From Rhyzopertha dominica (Eukaryota > Arthropoda > Insecta > Coleoptera > Bostrichidae): 64,000 nucleotides of DNA. Every line of letters begins with the position of its first letter. Position 1 is the first letter of the stretch. Below the pieces are notes generated by a model that had not been told where the DNA came from, did not search any database, and saw only the letters and a program-made list of their open reading frames with translations. The DNA lies in contig QCXZ01000086.1 in assembly GCA_025024175.1 (NCBI GenBank), positions 15,900,245 to 15,964,244 of the forward strand, read 5' to 3'. The position numbers and the translations under genes are program-made. Positions 22,820-34,469 of this stretch are shown piece by piece.

Positions 22820-23480
22820 ATTGTCATTTCGGGAACGCCCGTAATATGCGAGAACGTTCCCAAAATGATCGTTCCTGAAATGATTATTAGATAAATATTC
22901 TCAAGTCACGCTTGACGCCGCCATGTTAGGAATTGGTTTTAGAGGTTATGAACAAGTGAGCTGTAATATTTATAAGAATTTTGCAAAAAACATGCAGATT
23001 TTCGAAAAACTAATCACCAAACAGCGTTCCCGTAGTGACAGTGAATTAAAGTACGCTTCATACACATCAAATTAAAAGGAACTTACCAAGAAAATTAATT
23101 ATTTTTTCCGTAAATACGACAACGCGTCATTTGCTTTGACTAGTGAACTTCACACTGTTGCTCCCTAATGCCATTGTTTTAATTACATCGACCAATAAAC
23201 GCGAAGAATCTTGACCAGCGAAGCTGGCTACGCCCCAAGGAAATAATTCCAACGAAGACTGCGGCGTTCACGGAATGATTTGATAAACGTCAGACAGCAT
23301 TTGAATAGCCAAAACATGACGAAATTAAACTGATATGAATTTAATTTATAGATATATTCTTAATTTGATGATTTTTAAAGCTAATATTAAAATGTGACAA
23401 TTTTAATTCGTAATTGTAAACATTTTTGTCTTGTATGAACTATGAAACATGGTTTATGGACGCGTTCCCGGAATGACAAT
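22820..23480. repeat. dispersed short repeats around the front of family S
   Basis: Copies of GCGTTCCCGGAATGACA in either direction lie at 22821-22838, 22852-22868, 22869-22885, 23023-23041, 23264-23280 and 23461-23478. Two more weak copies lie beyond the other end (19389-19404, 19781-19790). I suspect subterminal binding sites of the element. Confidence 0.6.
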
Positions 23481-23777
23481 TGAGGTCTGCTTTTGTTTAA
23501 AATCGAGTAAAATATTATAAAGAAAAATAAATATGCTAAGTGCCTTGTAATTATGCACAGTATCTTTATTTTCAAATAAATAATGAAGTAATATCGTGTT
23601 ATTTTATTAAGAAAAACTTTGCCAGAAGTATATTTCTCACCTCTCTGATTCTCACCCATAAGCTGAAAACCTCAACATACCGGCTGTTTGCTCTTACAAC
23701 TTGATCACAAATCTACTCCGACCCGAGAAGTGCCTGTTTCAGCGTCACAATCCTTAATGGTAAGGGTAGCTTGTCTC

Positions 23778-24129
23778 CAAAAGCCCTGAACAGAATCGTA
23801 TTTTATTTGTGATTTACATTCTTTAAGGGTGCACCATTCAGTGTTTGCTTTTTCTATTTCTTTAGGATCACATAAAATTGGGAAACTATTAACAATGGGT
23901 ATAATCGACTTAAACTCACTGGAAAATACTACATTTGGGCTTAAAATCTAACACTTAATTTTTAAGGTCAAACCTTTACTTAATTTTAGTTAATGCTATA
24001 TAAAATTTTAGTCAACTTAATTGAATTATTTTTTATTTTTGTAATATCAATAATATTTTGCAAAATAAGCAATTCACAGCCTGCGCCAAAATAAATATCT
24101 TCAATTGGCAAATATACTCTAGGGTCGAT
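23778..24129. other. unassigned AT-rich sequence
   Basis: Nothing recognised. Confidence 0.3.
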
Positions 24130-24740
24130 CAGTTATATCGATTTTGTTCAAATTGTCAGAAACGTAATCGTCCTTGATAAAAAATTTAATTGCGACCTTG
24201 AATAGGGTTGTCACTCTTTCGAGAAGATTCTGAATTTCTAAATGTTCGATCTGGAACACCTTATTTAACTGTTTCACAACTCTAAGATGTATTTAAAAAT
24301 AAAAATATAATTTATAAATAAGATTTTTTAATGCCGATAAAATTAAATCAGCATTATCTGTACTTATTCTTGTAGATAAAGCAGTGTGCTGTAAAAAAAC
24401 AGTATCCTATATATAACACTGCATTGACAATCATATAGTTTGACTTAATTTTAACATTCGATGTGGTTCAGCTTTACAGAATTCCTGGAATTCTTACAGT
24501 TGTTCAGTTTTTAAGCTGATGTGAGAGAAATAATTAGCTATATCTCTGCAAAACTTTTCCACATTTTTTGGCAACTATACAGGCTGCAGAAGAACATATG
24601 TTCAATTAATGGCAAACACGACCCAAAACAAAAATGTGTGGGATTAGCTGTATAAATTTTGTTTTCAAACCAGTTTCGTTACCTTCCACAACGGATGCAT
24701 TATCTGCAGTGAAGCGTTATAGCGATTCGTTGATTTATGT
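24130..24740 (-). pseudogene. hAT-like transposase remnant (DUF4371/ZMYM type)
   Basis: The minus strand reads DNASVVEGNETGLKTKFIQL near 24690, then FCRDIANYFSHISLKTEQL, EFQEFCKAEPHRMLKLSQT and NLLERVTTLFKVAIKFFIKD. Their order and shape are those of the C-terminal half of DUF4371-type hAT proteins. Several stops and frame changes are present. Confidence 0.6.
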
Positions 24741-24744
24741 CCAT

Positions 24745-25240
24745 TGAACAAACGTTATAATTAACGACAATGATAACGTGTTAAATACGTAATGTTTCAA
24801 CGTTTATTTCTAGATGAATCAGTATGTGTGTTCTACATAAGTAACTAACGTCAAATGTATGGTACCAGTTAATATCATATTCAACGTTATTCCCTGACGT
24901 CATGTCAAGGTTAAAATCAAGGTTGTATGCAACCTTTAGGTTAACGTTTTATTTTACGTTATCAGCGAACGTTATATTATACGTTATCATTTAACGCCAT
25001 ATTAGAGGTTATCAACCACGTCACATTTAAGGTATCAGTTAACATCCTATTCACGTTACCATATGACGCCGCTTCAGCGCTACACAGTAACGTCTTATTC
25101 AACGTTAGAAGACAACGTTGCATTTAGGTTAGTAGTTAACGTTGCATATATCATTATCAATTAACGTAATATTGAAGGTAACCATTAACGTTTTCGCCAA
25201 AATCACCGCTAACGTTATATTCAACGTTATCAGGTGGTCA
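24745..25240. repeat. AACGTT-rich degenerate minisatellite
   Basis: Roughly 25-35-base units built on TTAACGTTATATTCAACGTTATCAG, with more than a dozen ACGTT/AACGTC hits in 500 bases. The same hexamer dominates the satellite that starts about 1.5 kb to the right. Confidence 0.65.
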
Positions 25241-26759
25241 GTTAAATATCTATATACTTTTTATACTGCTGCCGCTAGAATAGAAACACGCTTCCACATA
25301 TTTTGTTTTATTAGAGGATAAATGGACAAAGTAAGAAACCACATCACCCTCAAACAATATTTATTAAACTAAATACATATACATTCTAATAAAAAAATTA
25401 AGTAAAAACATCATTCGTTGAAAACTTTTCTAATGCACGTGCTTGAACTTAGCTGCCGCTTGCCCTCCAACTTATCAGACATGTTTTTCTTTTGCCAACC
25501 TGTAAGAAATTTACAAACTGTAGCAATCCAAGTAATTTTGAATTACTAAAGCAGAAATGTTTCAAACAAATTGTAAAATACCAAGCTCTACGAATAATTT
25601 ATTTCTTCATTAGAATTCCTACTTTGAGGTTAAGTGCAAGGATACACAGCTGGATCCAAGAAATACGGGTCCAACATGCTAAAAGTCATCTTACTGACAC
25701 AACACAACATTATAGCCACAAACTTTTACTGTGCAAAAGCAAGATGTTAAAAAATTAAAAATTGAAAACCGCCAAAAGAGCAGTAGTCTATTAACACAGG
25801 CTGAAATAAATACGATACATTGATCGATCATGCATTGTATTATCGGTTTATTAAACATCCGCTTACAAACCTGAGCATGTGGCATGCGTTATTACACACT
25901 GTACAGCACAGAACGCACACATGTAAAATACATGCTACGCCATATTGGAAACGTGGATGACTAAATATTTTGTCAGGGTCACACATTGTTTTTGCTATGT
26001 ATGGATATGTACCTTTCCACATTATGGTAGTCAATTATAATTACTGTACAAATAACTTACCTCTAGATATTAGTCGTATAACAAAGAACAATGCACCACT
26101 TCCACCTTCCACGAAGATCGAACGATTATGAAACATCAATCACGACGACGACGACGACGAATGGGCGAATGAAGAGAACACAAAGAACAGTGTACTGCGC
26201 AACTGCGATGTCAAAGTACTATTGCCAGATGTCGAGAATAGTTGTATCCGAAAGTAATAAATATGAAGTTTTACAAAAATATTATTGGAACATGCAATTA
26301 TTGAAATTATTATAATACAAAAATGTTTTCTGCCGCGAATTATATCTCCTTCCGCTCCCCATAATAAACGTTTAATCATAATCAGTGACACGGTAATACT
26401 TAGTGCTGCTTATTTCATTATATTATAATACTAATCAACATTATCGTTTCGGCAAGTTGGTACATACATACATCAGAAAAAGAACTTGATTTATTTATCA
26501 CCTATGTACCTATATAGGTGCTTAAATAACCACTTACAACATACGACATGTTTTATTCCTACACTGCTTTTTGGAACTACATGCAGGTAGGTTGTGATTT
26601 GTAAAGTCGGTTGTTTAGGTGTTCACATTTACTTGTTCAAAACAAGTAATAGAAAAACGGCAGAAAGTGGTAATTGTTAAATTAGGCAGCACATGTGTGG
26701 CAACTGTGTTTAAAGGTAGCACACGACTTGTAGTATCGGGTGTATTCGGGAATTCGAGT
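25241..26759. other. unassigned; short CGA microsatellite
   Basis: No gene recognised. A (ACG)n run lies at 26139-26159. Open frames at 25492-25758 and 26140-26391 lack any motif. Confidence 0.35.
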
Positions 26760-27046
26760 GTCTTATACACATTTAATAATAAAAGTATTCGTTGTTAATT
26801 TTAACCAGCAAGTTTAACATACGTTTTCTGATTACGTAATAGTTACTTCACACAACGATGGTAAATAAAGCGTTATATACAAATATTGTTTAGTTTAAGT
26901 CAGCAAGTAGTATTTAAAATAACCATCGACGTTATAAACAGGTTTATTCCGCAGGTTATGTTTACTTCATTAAATAACGGTTAAAAAACGTTATATAGAA
27001 CTTTTGTAAATATTTTAGTTAAAATATAAGTATCGTTCAAAGTTTT

Positions 27047-27197
27047 CACAAACGTGAATCAAAGTTATTCCAGGTTTAATCCGCGGTCGTTGCTATAGTA
27101 ACATCAATCAGAACACTGGATTCTTGAAGTTGCTAGACAATGACCGTGGATTGATCCCGCTTTAACTTTGATTCACGTTTGTGCAACCGGCCCCTAA
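27047..27197. mobile_element. MITE with 21-base perfect inverted ends
   Basis: CACAAACGTGAATCAAAGTTA at the left has an exact inverted partner at 27163-27183, and pairing continues inward with mismatches. On the right a further GCAACCGGCCCC tail follows, as seen again at 49009-49022. It interrupts the satellite unit. Confidence 0.7.
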
Positions 27198-27871
27198 GAC
27201 GTTAATTAATTAATAACTAAATCTGCTAGTTTTATTTTAATAAATTAAAAACGTTCTATACCCGTTTAATTATAAATATTCGTTGAATAGTTATAAAAAG
27301 CGTGGACTGTTAGTTGAAACCAGGAAGTACCATTTAAAGTAACCAGCAACGTTTTATACAAGTTTGCCGGTCACATAATATTTACTTTACATAGTAATGG
27401 TATCAGAAACGTTACATACAAAAATAATTTCAACTTGTAGTAATATTTTAGTTATAATTCACGCATCATAGTACGTTTTCGGTCAACGTAATCACAACCA
27501 TTACAGTAATACGTAGAGGATACGTACACGTACCGCCTCAAAATTTACGAGTTTTATTTTGGTAAAAAATAAACTTTATATATACGTTTAATTATACCGA
27601 TTCGTGGAATAATAGTTTAAACACAATCGTTTATTGTTAGTTTAAGTAAGCAAGCAGTATTTAAAATACACATCAACGTTTTGTACACGTTTGTTGGTCA
27701 CGTAAGATGTAATTCACACAACGATGGTAAAAAACATTACATATAAACACGATTTCAACTTGTAGTAATGTATTACTTATAATCCACGTACCACTGCACA
27801 TTTTCGTACAACGTTATGATAACCATTACAGTAATACGTAGACTAAACGTACACCTACCGCCCCAATATCT

Positions 27872-29811
27872 CGGAGTCGTATAGTTGGGCCAGTCTACCT
27901 ATCTAACCCTTCTCTGACTGAGCGGGTCAACTAATCCCGCAATATAGTTGGGCCAAGAATCTGCTTCGCCGAACAGCGGGTGATGGACCATTATTAGCAA
28001 ATTAGGAAAGACCTTAATTTATGTGATGTGTGTAACTTATTAATGTGATTGCTACGGTTTTTTTCTTAGCAAACACGCTTAAAGGAATAAAATAAAACAA
28101 TTTTCAAGTTTTAATGCAAACTTATATTTATACGTTACAATAATAACATGTATGTATGTGCAGTAAAGTATAAAAATATTTACAAATTTACAAAAATACG
28201 AACCTATATTTATACGTAATAACACAATATTAACATATATGTATGTACAATAAGGTATAAAAAATAGATACATATTTGGCGCGTATTTAAATGAAACACT
28301 TTTTACAAATGTCAGCCTGTCTATGAGATTTTGTTTGTAGTTATTAATTTTGACTTCAAGATAATCTTGCTTTAATTTTACAGTACGTCTAACAACTTTT
28401 TGGAATTTGTTGGATGTGTTTATTTTAACATAAACTTCACTTTGAAAATTCAACAAACTATCAACAAATTGAAAAATATTTGGATGAGGCGAATAAAAAC
28501 TTTTATTAAATCTTGAATGAAATGACTCACACGCATTGGTTGTTCTGCAAGAGGAGGCAGATGAACTTGCCCAAATATTTGGAGTAAATTTGGCATTTTC
28601 GCTGATGTAATTGTCCACTAAATGGTCGCAAAACTCTTGAAGTTTCGAATGTTTTGGCATGATTGGAATTGAATCGAATACGAATGCGTCACCCACTTAA
28701 TCACAATCAAGAAACTGAAGTCCAAAACAATATCTTAACATTTTGCCAACTTCCGTGTGGTTTTTATAATCTTGTGACAGTCCAAGCGAGTGAATTTTTC
28801 GTTACCATGCTTGTGAAAGATGGAATCGGCATCCACTTACTCTAGCTTCCTCCCACGTATCCATAATAGCATTGTGGATTGCAGTTTCAAAATCAATCAC
28901 GACACACGACAAGAGTTATGTAAAAAATTTCGGACAAAAATCAAATGTGCCGTCCATATACACAGTTTCAGTACAACATAAAAAGTAAAGACTGCTATAA
29001 GGAGCGAAAATGATGATACCTTGGTCTGCATTATTTGTCAAGACAAATGATTCTTCTTTATCTGTCATAGGTGCCAAAGTGTTTACTGCTTCGAAAACGT
29101 CTTTTTGCGTTTTGGGTAGATTTGGAGTTAACTTCCTCCTGCACATCCATATATTATGTTTTACAAGTTCCATATCGTAAGTCGTTATGTTACTGCTTAT
29201 GCCAGGGTAGACCGAAGTTCCGTGTGCACTAATTTGGCAGGTTTTTCGTGTACATTTTCTAGAGCTTTCCTTTTCACACTGTTGTTAACAATCTGCCTGT
29301 GCAGGTTTATGTCTTCTTTGTGATTGTGAGATAATTCGGAGTCCAATATCTCATTTCCAGCCGACGTGTAGATTTTTGCGGGACATTTCGATGCTTTATT
29401 TGTACACCTCCAACGCACAGTTCCGTTTTTCAGCACGTTTGCGATGCAAAACTTGTAGTTATTCACCACCAACAGTTTTTTGCCTTTTTCACTTTGCATG
29501 CGTTTCAGAATTTATAAACTCATTAACAAATTATTTAGGACAGTATGGACAAGTGTCCAATAATATTTTACATTTTTCAAATAAGTCCCACCCATCTTAA
29601 TTGTGTTTCGTGATCTGTTGGGTCCACAGGCACAAAACGTTTGCGTTTAAATTACCTACTTTTCTAAGTAGTATCAGGTAGCAGGATCTGATAAGGATTC
29701 GTTATCGATAACTATCAACGGGAGGTTCATTATTTCACCGTCCGCATCCTTCTGGCCCAACTCAATGGCAGATTAAAGAGCGATAAAGTTTTTGGCCCAA
29801 CTATAATGCGC
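27872..29811 (-). mobile_element. MULE element inserted in the satellite
   Basis: About 1.94 kb. CCCCAATATCT lies on both sides (27861-27871, 29812-29822), and joining the flanks restores a normal satellite unit. Terminal TATAGTTGGGCCA at 27880-27892 has its complement at 29792-29804; a second inner pair of TTGGGCCA motifs lies at 27947-27954 and 29748-29755. It carries one decayed MULE gene. Confidence 0.85.
28270..29499 (-). pseudogene. MULE transposase with FLYWCH zinc finger
   Basis: The frame starts MQSEKGKKLLVVNNYKFCIA with the FLYWCH finger (W-R-C, K-C-P-A-K, H-N-H). It continues with VKRKALENVHEKPAKLVHTE, then ETVYMDGTFDFCPKFFT (first catalytic block, about 28925) and VIDFETAIHNAIMDTWEEA. 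Next are RFHLSQAW, DYKNHTEVGKMLRYCFGL and a C-terminal part with TNACESFHSRFN (about 28510). The segment between F-F-T and V-I-D-F-E is shorter than usual, and stops occur near 28790 and 28699. It is the gene of the element at 27872-29811. Confidence 0.8.
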
Positions 29812-30955
29812 CCCCAATATCTACCAGTTTTATTTGAGAATAGAAAAACGTTACATACACGTTTAATTATACCAATTGGTTGATTAATAGTAAAAAAATG
29901 TGTATTATTAGTTTAAGTATGCAAGTAGTATTCAAAATAACCATCAACGTTTTATACACGTTTGCTAGTCACATAATATTTACTTTACACATCGATGGTA
30001 AAAGAAACGTTACATGCAAATATGATTTCAACCTATAGTAATATTTTAGTTATAATTCACGTATATTGCACATTTTCGTACAACGTAGTTATAATCATTG
30101 CAATAACACGTAAACTAAACGTAAACGCTCCGCCTCAAAATCTACTAGTTTTATTTTGACAATATATTCAAGTTAAATACACGTTTAACCTTACGAATTC
30201 GTTAAATTGCAGTTTTAAAAAACGTAGATAGTTAGTTTAAGTTAACACGTAGTATTTAATATAAGTATGAACGTTTTAAACAGGTTTAGTCTTCCACGTT
30301 ATGTTTATTTTATAAAATGACGGTAAAAGAAACGTCATCTGCATACACGTTTTCAACTTGTAGTAACATTTTAGTTAAAATTTAAGTGTCATCCCATGTT
30401 TAGATGTAACGTAAACATAACCATTATAGCAACACGTAGACTAAACATACATGTACAACACAAATCTACTAGTTTTGTTTTGATAAATAAAAAACGTTAC
30501 ATTCACTTTTGATAGTAACTTTCCGTTGTACAATGGCTATAAGAAAACGTGCTTTTTTTGTTTAAACGAACAAGTAGTATTTGAAGTAACCATCAACGTT
30601 TTATACACGTTCACTGGTCACGTACTAATACCTTACAAAACGACGGTAACAGAAACGTTATATAAAATCATAACTTCAATTTTTAGTTATAATTTTCGTA
30701 TCATTTCATGTTTTAATATAATGTAAGAAAAACTATTAAAACACCACGTCTACTAAACGTATATGTAACTATTAAATTTACCAGTTTAATTCTAACAAAG
30801 AAATAACGTATTTTAGACACATATTTATGACTTCGTTAACAAGCGGTTATTTTCTGATGTGACGTGGAAAATTTTAACGTTTTAACTTTGAAATTTTAAA
30901 CGAATAAAAAATCAACGGCTGCCACGTTGATAAAACGTATAAACAACGTATGTGT

Positions 30956-32079
30956 GTTCATTGGGAAAATTATGAGTTTCTTAGACATATCTCATCCTTG
31001 TTCCGTAGATGGTACCTGAAATCCGTAGATATACGGAACAATCCGTAGATCTGGTAACGCTTAAAAACAGATATCGATGCCGACTTCAGTGATGCCGCCA
31101 GGGCCTCCAAACTTAAATAGGGACCTTTGAAGCAAAGTCGTGGCAATAGTTGCACCAGCGGCAAAAGATGGCACTGTCACAATCTAGGGACTTTGGCAAA
31201 CGTAGAAACTTTTGTAAGCATGCCCGTGCGCATATTCGAATGTTACAGATGCCTCCGCATTTCGGTAATATTCGGAACTCGCTGAATATTACTGAAATAT
31301 TACCGAACACTAAAAAGTTGCAGAAGCTTTTCACCGACGCGTCTGTAACATTAAAATCATATCGCAGGATATGTATAGTACATTGTGTAGAAGATGAAGG
31401 AAACTCGGAGCAATACATATTTATAGTATTGACAGGCATAACTAAGAACAAGTTAAAACCTTAAGGTTTTAGTACGTACATTATATCTTGGACTTATTAG
31501 ATCCTAAACCAATATTCTTGTCGACGCATCTCATCAGCGAATAGGGAACTTTGGATACTGATTTCTTATTATATTTTGCCTGACGTCCGATTTGGCATTT
31601 CTTGCCATTGAGTACCACTCTTGCTATGGATGTAGGTTGAAACCAATACATTTTTCCTTCTTCGGCGTTACTACTTTATTTTTTCAGCTAAATTTTGACG
31701 CTGTGTTTTTATACTTAAATGCATTGTGTAAATCCACTTAAAAGAGTATACATGCGTACTTGTTTTTATTTTCTAAATAGACCGTTACTGCAGGACAAAA
31801 TTGAATTGAATCTTCCATTATCATTTCCTGACTGATTTTCCTAAGCTGCTTTAAAAATCTCTGTTTTTAAGGCGGCATATTTATTTTTGGTAGTGTGATA
31901 TTATTTTCCACTGTTGTGACACCTGGTATTTATTCATACGTGTACTACTAAACACGAGTTACGTCAGTAGGNAGNGCGAACGATGTTTAAATGTTCTGGT
32001 ACAATTCATTACAATGTTTGGCATACCCGAAACAATCCTTTCGGATCAGTCTACCGACGTCTATCCGCTTAGTACGACG
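30956..32079. other. unassigned; TCCGTAGAT microrepeat
   Basis: TCCGTAGAT occurs three times within 50 bases (31003, 31020, 31041). An open frame at 31150-31464 has no recognised motif. Undetermined bases lie at 31972 and 31975. Confidence 0.3.
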
Positions 32080-32340
32080 GGGAGAATAATACTGAAAGCG
32101 GAGGAGCGACCTCTCGGGAACAAGAAAATCACTCGAGCGTAACACTCCACCAGTATATAACGAGGGGCAGAGGACCACCACACCAGTCTTCTGAAGAAGC
32201 TAGAAGCATGTCTAGCGAAACGTCAAGTACGAAAACTGTTCGACGACCGCGGATAAACGCGGAAAACATAGGATTAAGAAACAACGACCGCGAAAGCCTA
32301 CACTCAACAGTTTTACTACACATAGGCACTAACTCACGTG
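32080..32340 (+). other. Penelope-like repeat segment with hammerhead-like motif
   Basis: CTTCTGAAGA at 32189-32198 is followed by a GCTAG/CTAGC hairpin (32200-32218), GAAACGTC and AAGTAC. This order recalls the minimal hammerhead motifs described in the terminal repeats of Penelope-like retroelements. The extra A before stem II and the weak stem I make it imperfect. A TATATAA box-like sequence lies just upstream at 32155. No polymerase was seen beside it. Confidence 0.4.
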
Positions 32341-32391
32341 GTGTAGCTTGCTGCTCCTCGTTTTGGTAGATTCGGCTTTGGTGGCTTAACC

Positions 32392-33097
32392 TTATAGCGT
32401 GCTCCTCGTTGATTTGGTACCTCTCATTGTGGTTAGTGATGCAGATGTTGGGAAAAGTTCCACAACAGCCTCTTGTATAATATGTATATCGTGATTTTTC
32501 TCAGTAAGGCTTTTAATCGATTCAGAATAATATTTTGCATCACTTGCATCTGGAGTGCCAAATAACCAATTAAATAAGTAAGATGCCACGGCGTTTTCTG
32601 TTATGCTGATCAGAATTGATAGTCGATTTTCGGCCAGCTAAATGGGCAATTGTATCAAATTTTGATTCTATCATAAGAATTTGTGATTTGCAAAGTTTCA
32701 TTGTGTCCTTGCACGCTAAGGCATCGCTTACCTTTGAACACATAAGTAGAGACGTGTCAAACAAACGTTTGATACTAAGGTGTGGTGATATTGTTATATG
32801 AAAGTAATGTATAATAATCATATGAAATTTTAGCAAACCCAAATCGTGATAAAACAACCCAGTTTGATTATCTAAGGGTTAAATGGTGCAAGGTAAGTCA
32901 TTGGTATGAACGGGAGTTAAAGGAATAATAATAAATAACAGGTAGGGAAAAGACAACTGTTCAGTCTGATTTCCATCATCTGAAACAAAAGGTTTCAGTA
33001 AGTTGGTGTGATAGTTAACGATTTTGTTGGGTTTAATTTTATATCTTTCCACAAGCCAGAATTCTTCATTTGCCCTTTTCGTCTTTACATTCTTCAC
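32392..33097 (-). pseudogene. errantivirus (gypsy)-type pol end and Env N-terminal half
   Basis: An old, broken copy of an envelope gene of a gypsy-type endogenous element. The first frame (33097-32879) ends pol-like sequence and leads into a hydrophobic signal-like stretch. The next frame (32857-32570) shows FYHDLGLLKFH and a cysteine pair, and ends at a basic furin-type site (R-K-R-R-G). The last (32589-32392) has LFNWLFGTPDASDAKYY, the conserved block after that site. The frames are separated by stops, so no protein can form. Confidence 0.65.
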
Positions 33098-33194
33098 AAC
33101 GTGTACTAGTAGGACGACATTTCGCGTGATCGCTAAATATATGATTTGGAACGTTCAAAGAGTCTTGTAGTAGAGCCGTTTTTTTTCTCAACAA

Positions 33195-33690
33195 GCGACA
33201 TGTGTGTATCCGATGATCTTTTTTTATTTGCACAGTGCACTGCAATCAAAAATCTGTTCAAGTTTTGTTATAATAAATTTCGAGACGATAGATGAAATTC
33301 TTTTCTGGCGACAAGTTCATTGAGCTTGTTATTAAAATTTCTGCAAATATGATTTGCGCATTCAATTTTTCAATGGATGAATCGTTCGCAATTTTGAAAC
33401 TACACTCCTGTCTCCATCACTTTGAATCAAATTTTCAACGTAGTTGGTTTAATTTTTTCTCATAGCATCTGCCGTACCTTTAACTTTTATGGCTCTATTT
33501 TTTGTAACAGACATGTTTTTTTTTGCTTTGGATCAGTATTACTGTTTTCGCTCTTTGCACATGTACAAAAAATATTTCGGACGCCCATATATATAATTTT
33601 CCACGTGTAATATCCCTTTGTACATTCCTGGCAACAGAAATAATGCAATGCGAGATTTCGAATATTGGAAGTGCCCTAAAAGTTTCGAGG
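33195..33690 (-). pseudogene. Mutator-like transposase fragment
   Basis: Minus strand, in several frames: IFCTCAKSENSNTD, KVKGTADAMRKN, IQSDGDRSVVSKLRTIH (the D-G-D-S block) and a stretch matching C-A-N-H-x-C-R-N-F with NNKLNELVARKEFHLSSRNL. The order is that of the Mutator-like domain found in many arthropod repeat proteins (PF20700, from memory). At least three frame changes. Confidence 0.5.
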
Positions 33691-34330
33691 TGTCTTAAAA
33701 GTTAAATAGATACAAACAAAAAATATAAAGTCTATTTTGAATAATAATCTAGAACAATAAATGCTCATATCTCAGTAACAGCACAGCATGAGACATGTAG
33801 AAAATTTTCATTAAAAATTTGCGTCTAGCGGGTTGTAGTGCTCTGCCTTTGAGTATGTATGGCACGACGCGCAAAATTTTGTTTCCGGGAATTTCACTTT
33901 TCAAAATAATAATCTAAACCTTACCTTACATGTCTAAAAAAAAAACTACATCAGTATTAGTGGGTTCAGATTTACTTCATCTGTTTAAGTTTTAGGGTAG
34001 TTTGAATAGTTACCAGGTTATTCAAAGTATGGTATGGTATTTATTTTATGTAAATATAAACTACATGACAAAATATCTTTCCAAATGGTACTTGCTAATT
34101 ATCTGTCATTTCTTAGTCTACTTTTTGTTTTTCATATCAAAGCATTCTTATGGCAGCTACTTATTATATTAAAAACATTTATTTGAGCAGACTAAGAAAT
34201 GAACGAGATTAGAGCTTTATACCAAGTGAGAATTATTCATTACGTTTACAATCAGTGTTTATACTATTTTATAACAATGAACTATACTAATTTCCAATAA
34301 ATACCTATTAACACCTCAGCACTATGTTCC
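33691..34330. other. unassigned; small inverted repeat
   Basis: CATTTCTTAGTCT (34107-34119) is inverted at 34189-34201. No gene recognised. Confidence 0.35.
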
Positions 34331-34469
34331 ACTATTATAGGTAAACAAGTTAATGCGTTACGTAGAGAAAGTAGAGACGCAATATTTAAATAAACAAGTC
34401 TTTATTGCGTTGCACCTAACTCTTCCCTGCGTAAGTTGGAAAACAATACGGAAGTTTTGGTTTCCGAAG

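Larger units (their letters stand above)
26760..30955. repeat. tandem satellite, units of about 320 bases
   Basis: Units can be phased on a CTAGTTTTATTTT-like block at 27226, 27548, 29824, 30145, 30469 and 30781, giving periods of about 322, 326 (after removing the MULE), 321, 324 and 312. Each unit also holds CAACGTTTTATACACGTT, GGTCACRTAATATTTAC, TTTCAACTTGTAGTAATATT and ACGTAGACTAAACGTA-like blocks. The array is interrupted by a MITE (27047-27197) and a MULE (27872-29811). Confidence 0.85.

Noticed and set aside
26139..26159. Trinucleotide run
   Set aside because: An ordinary microsatellite; no coding context.
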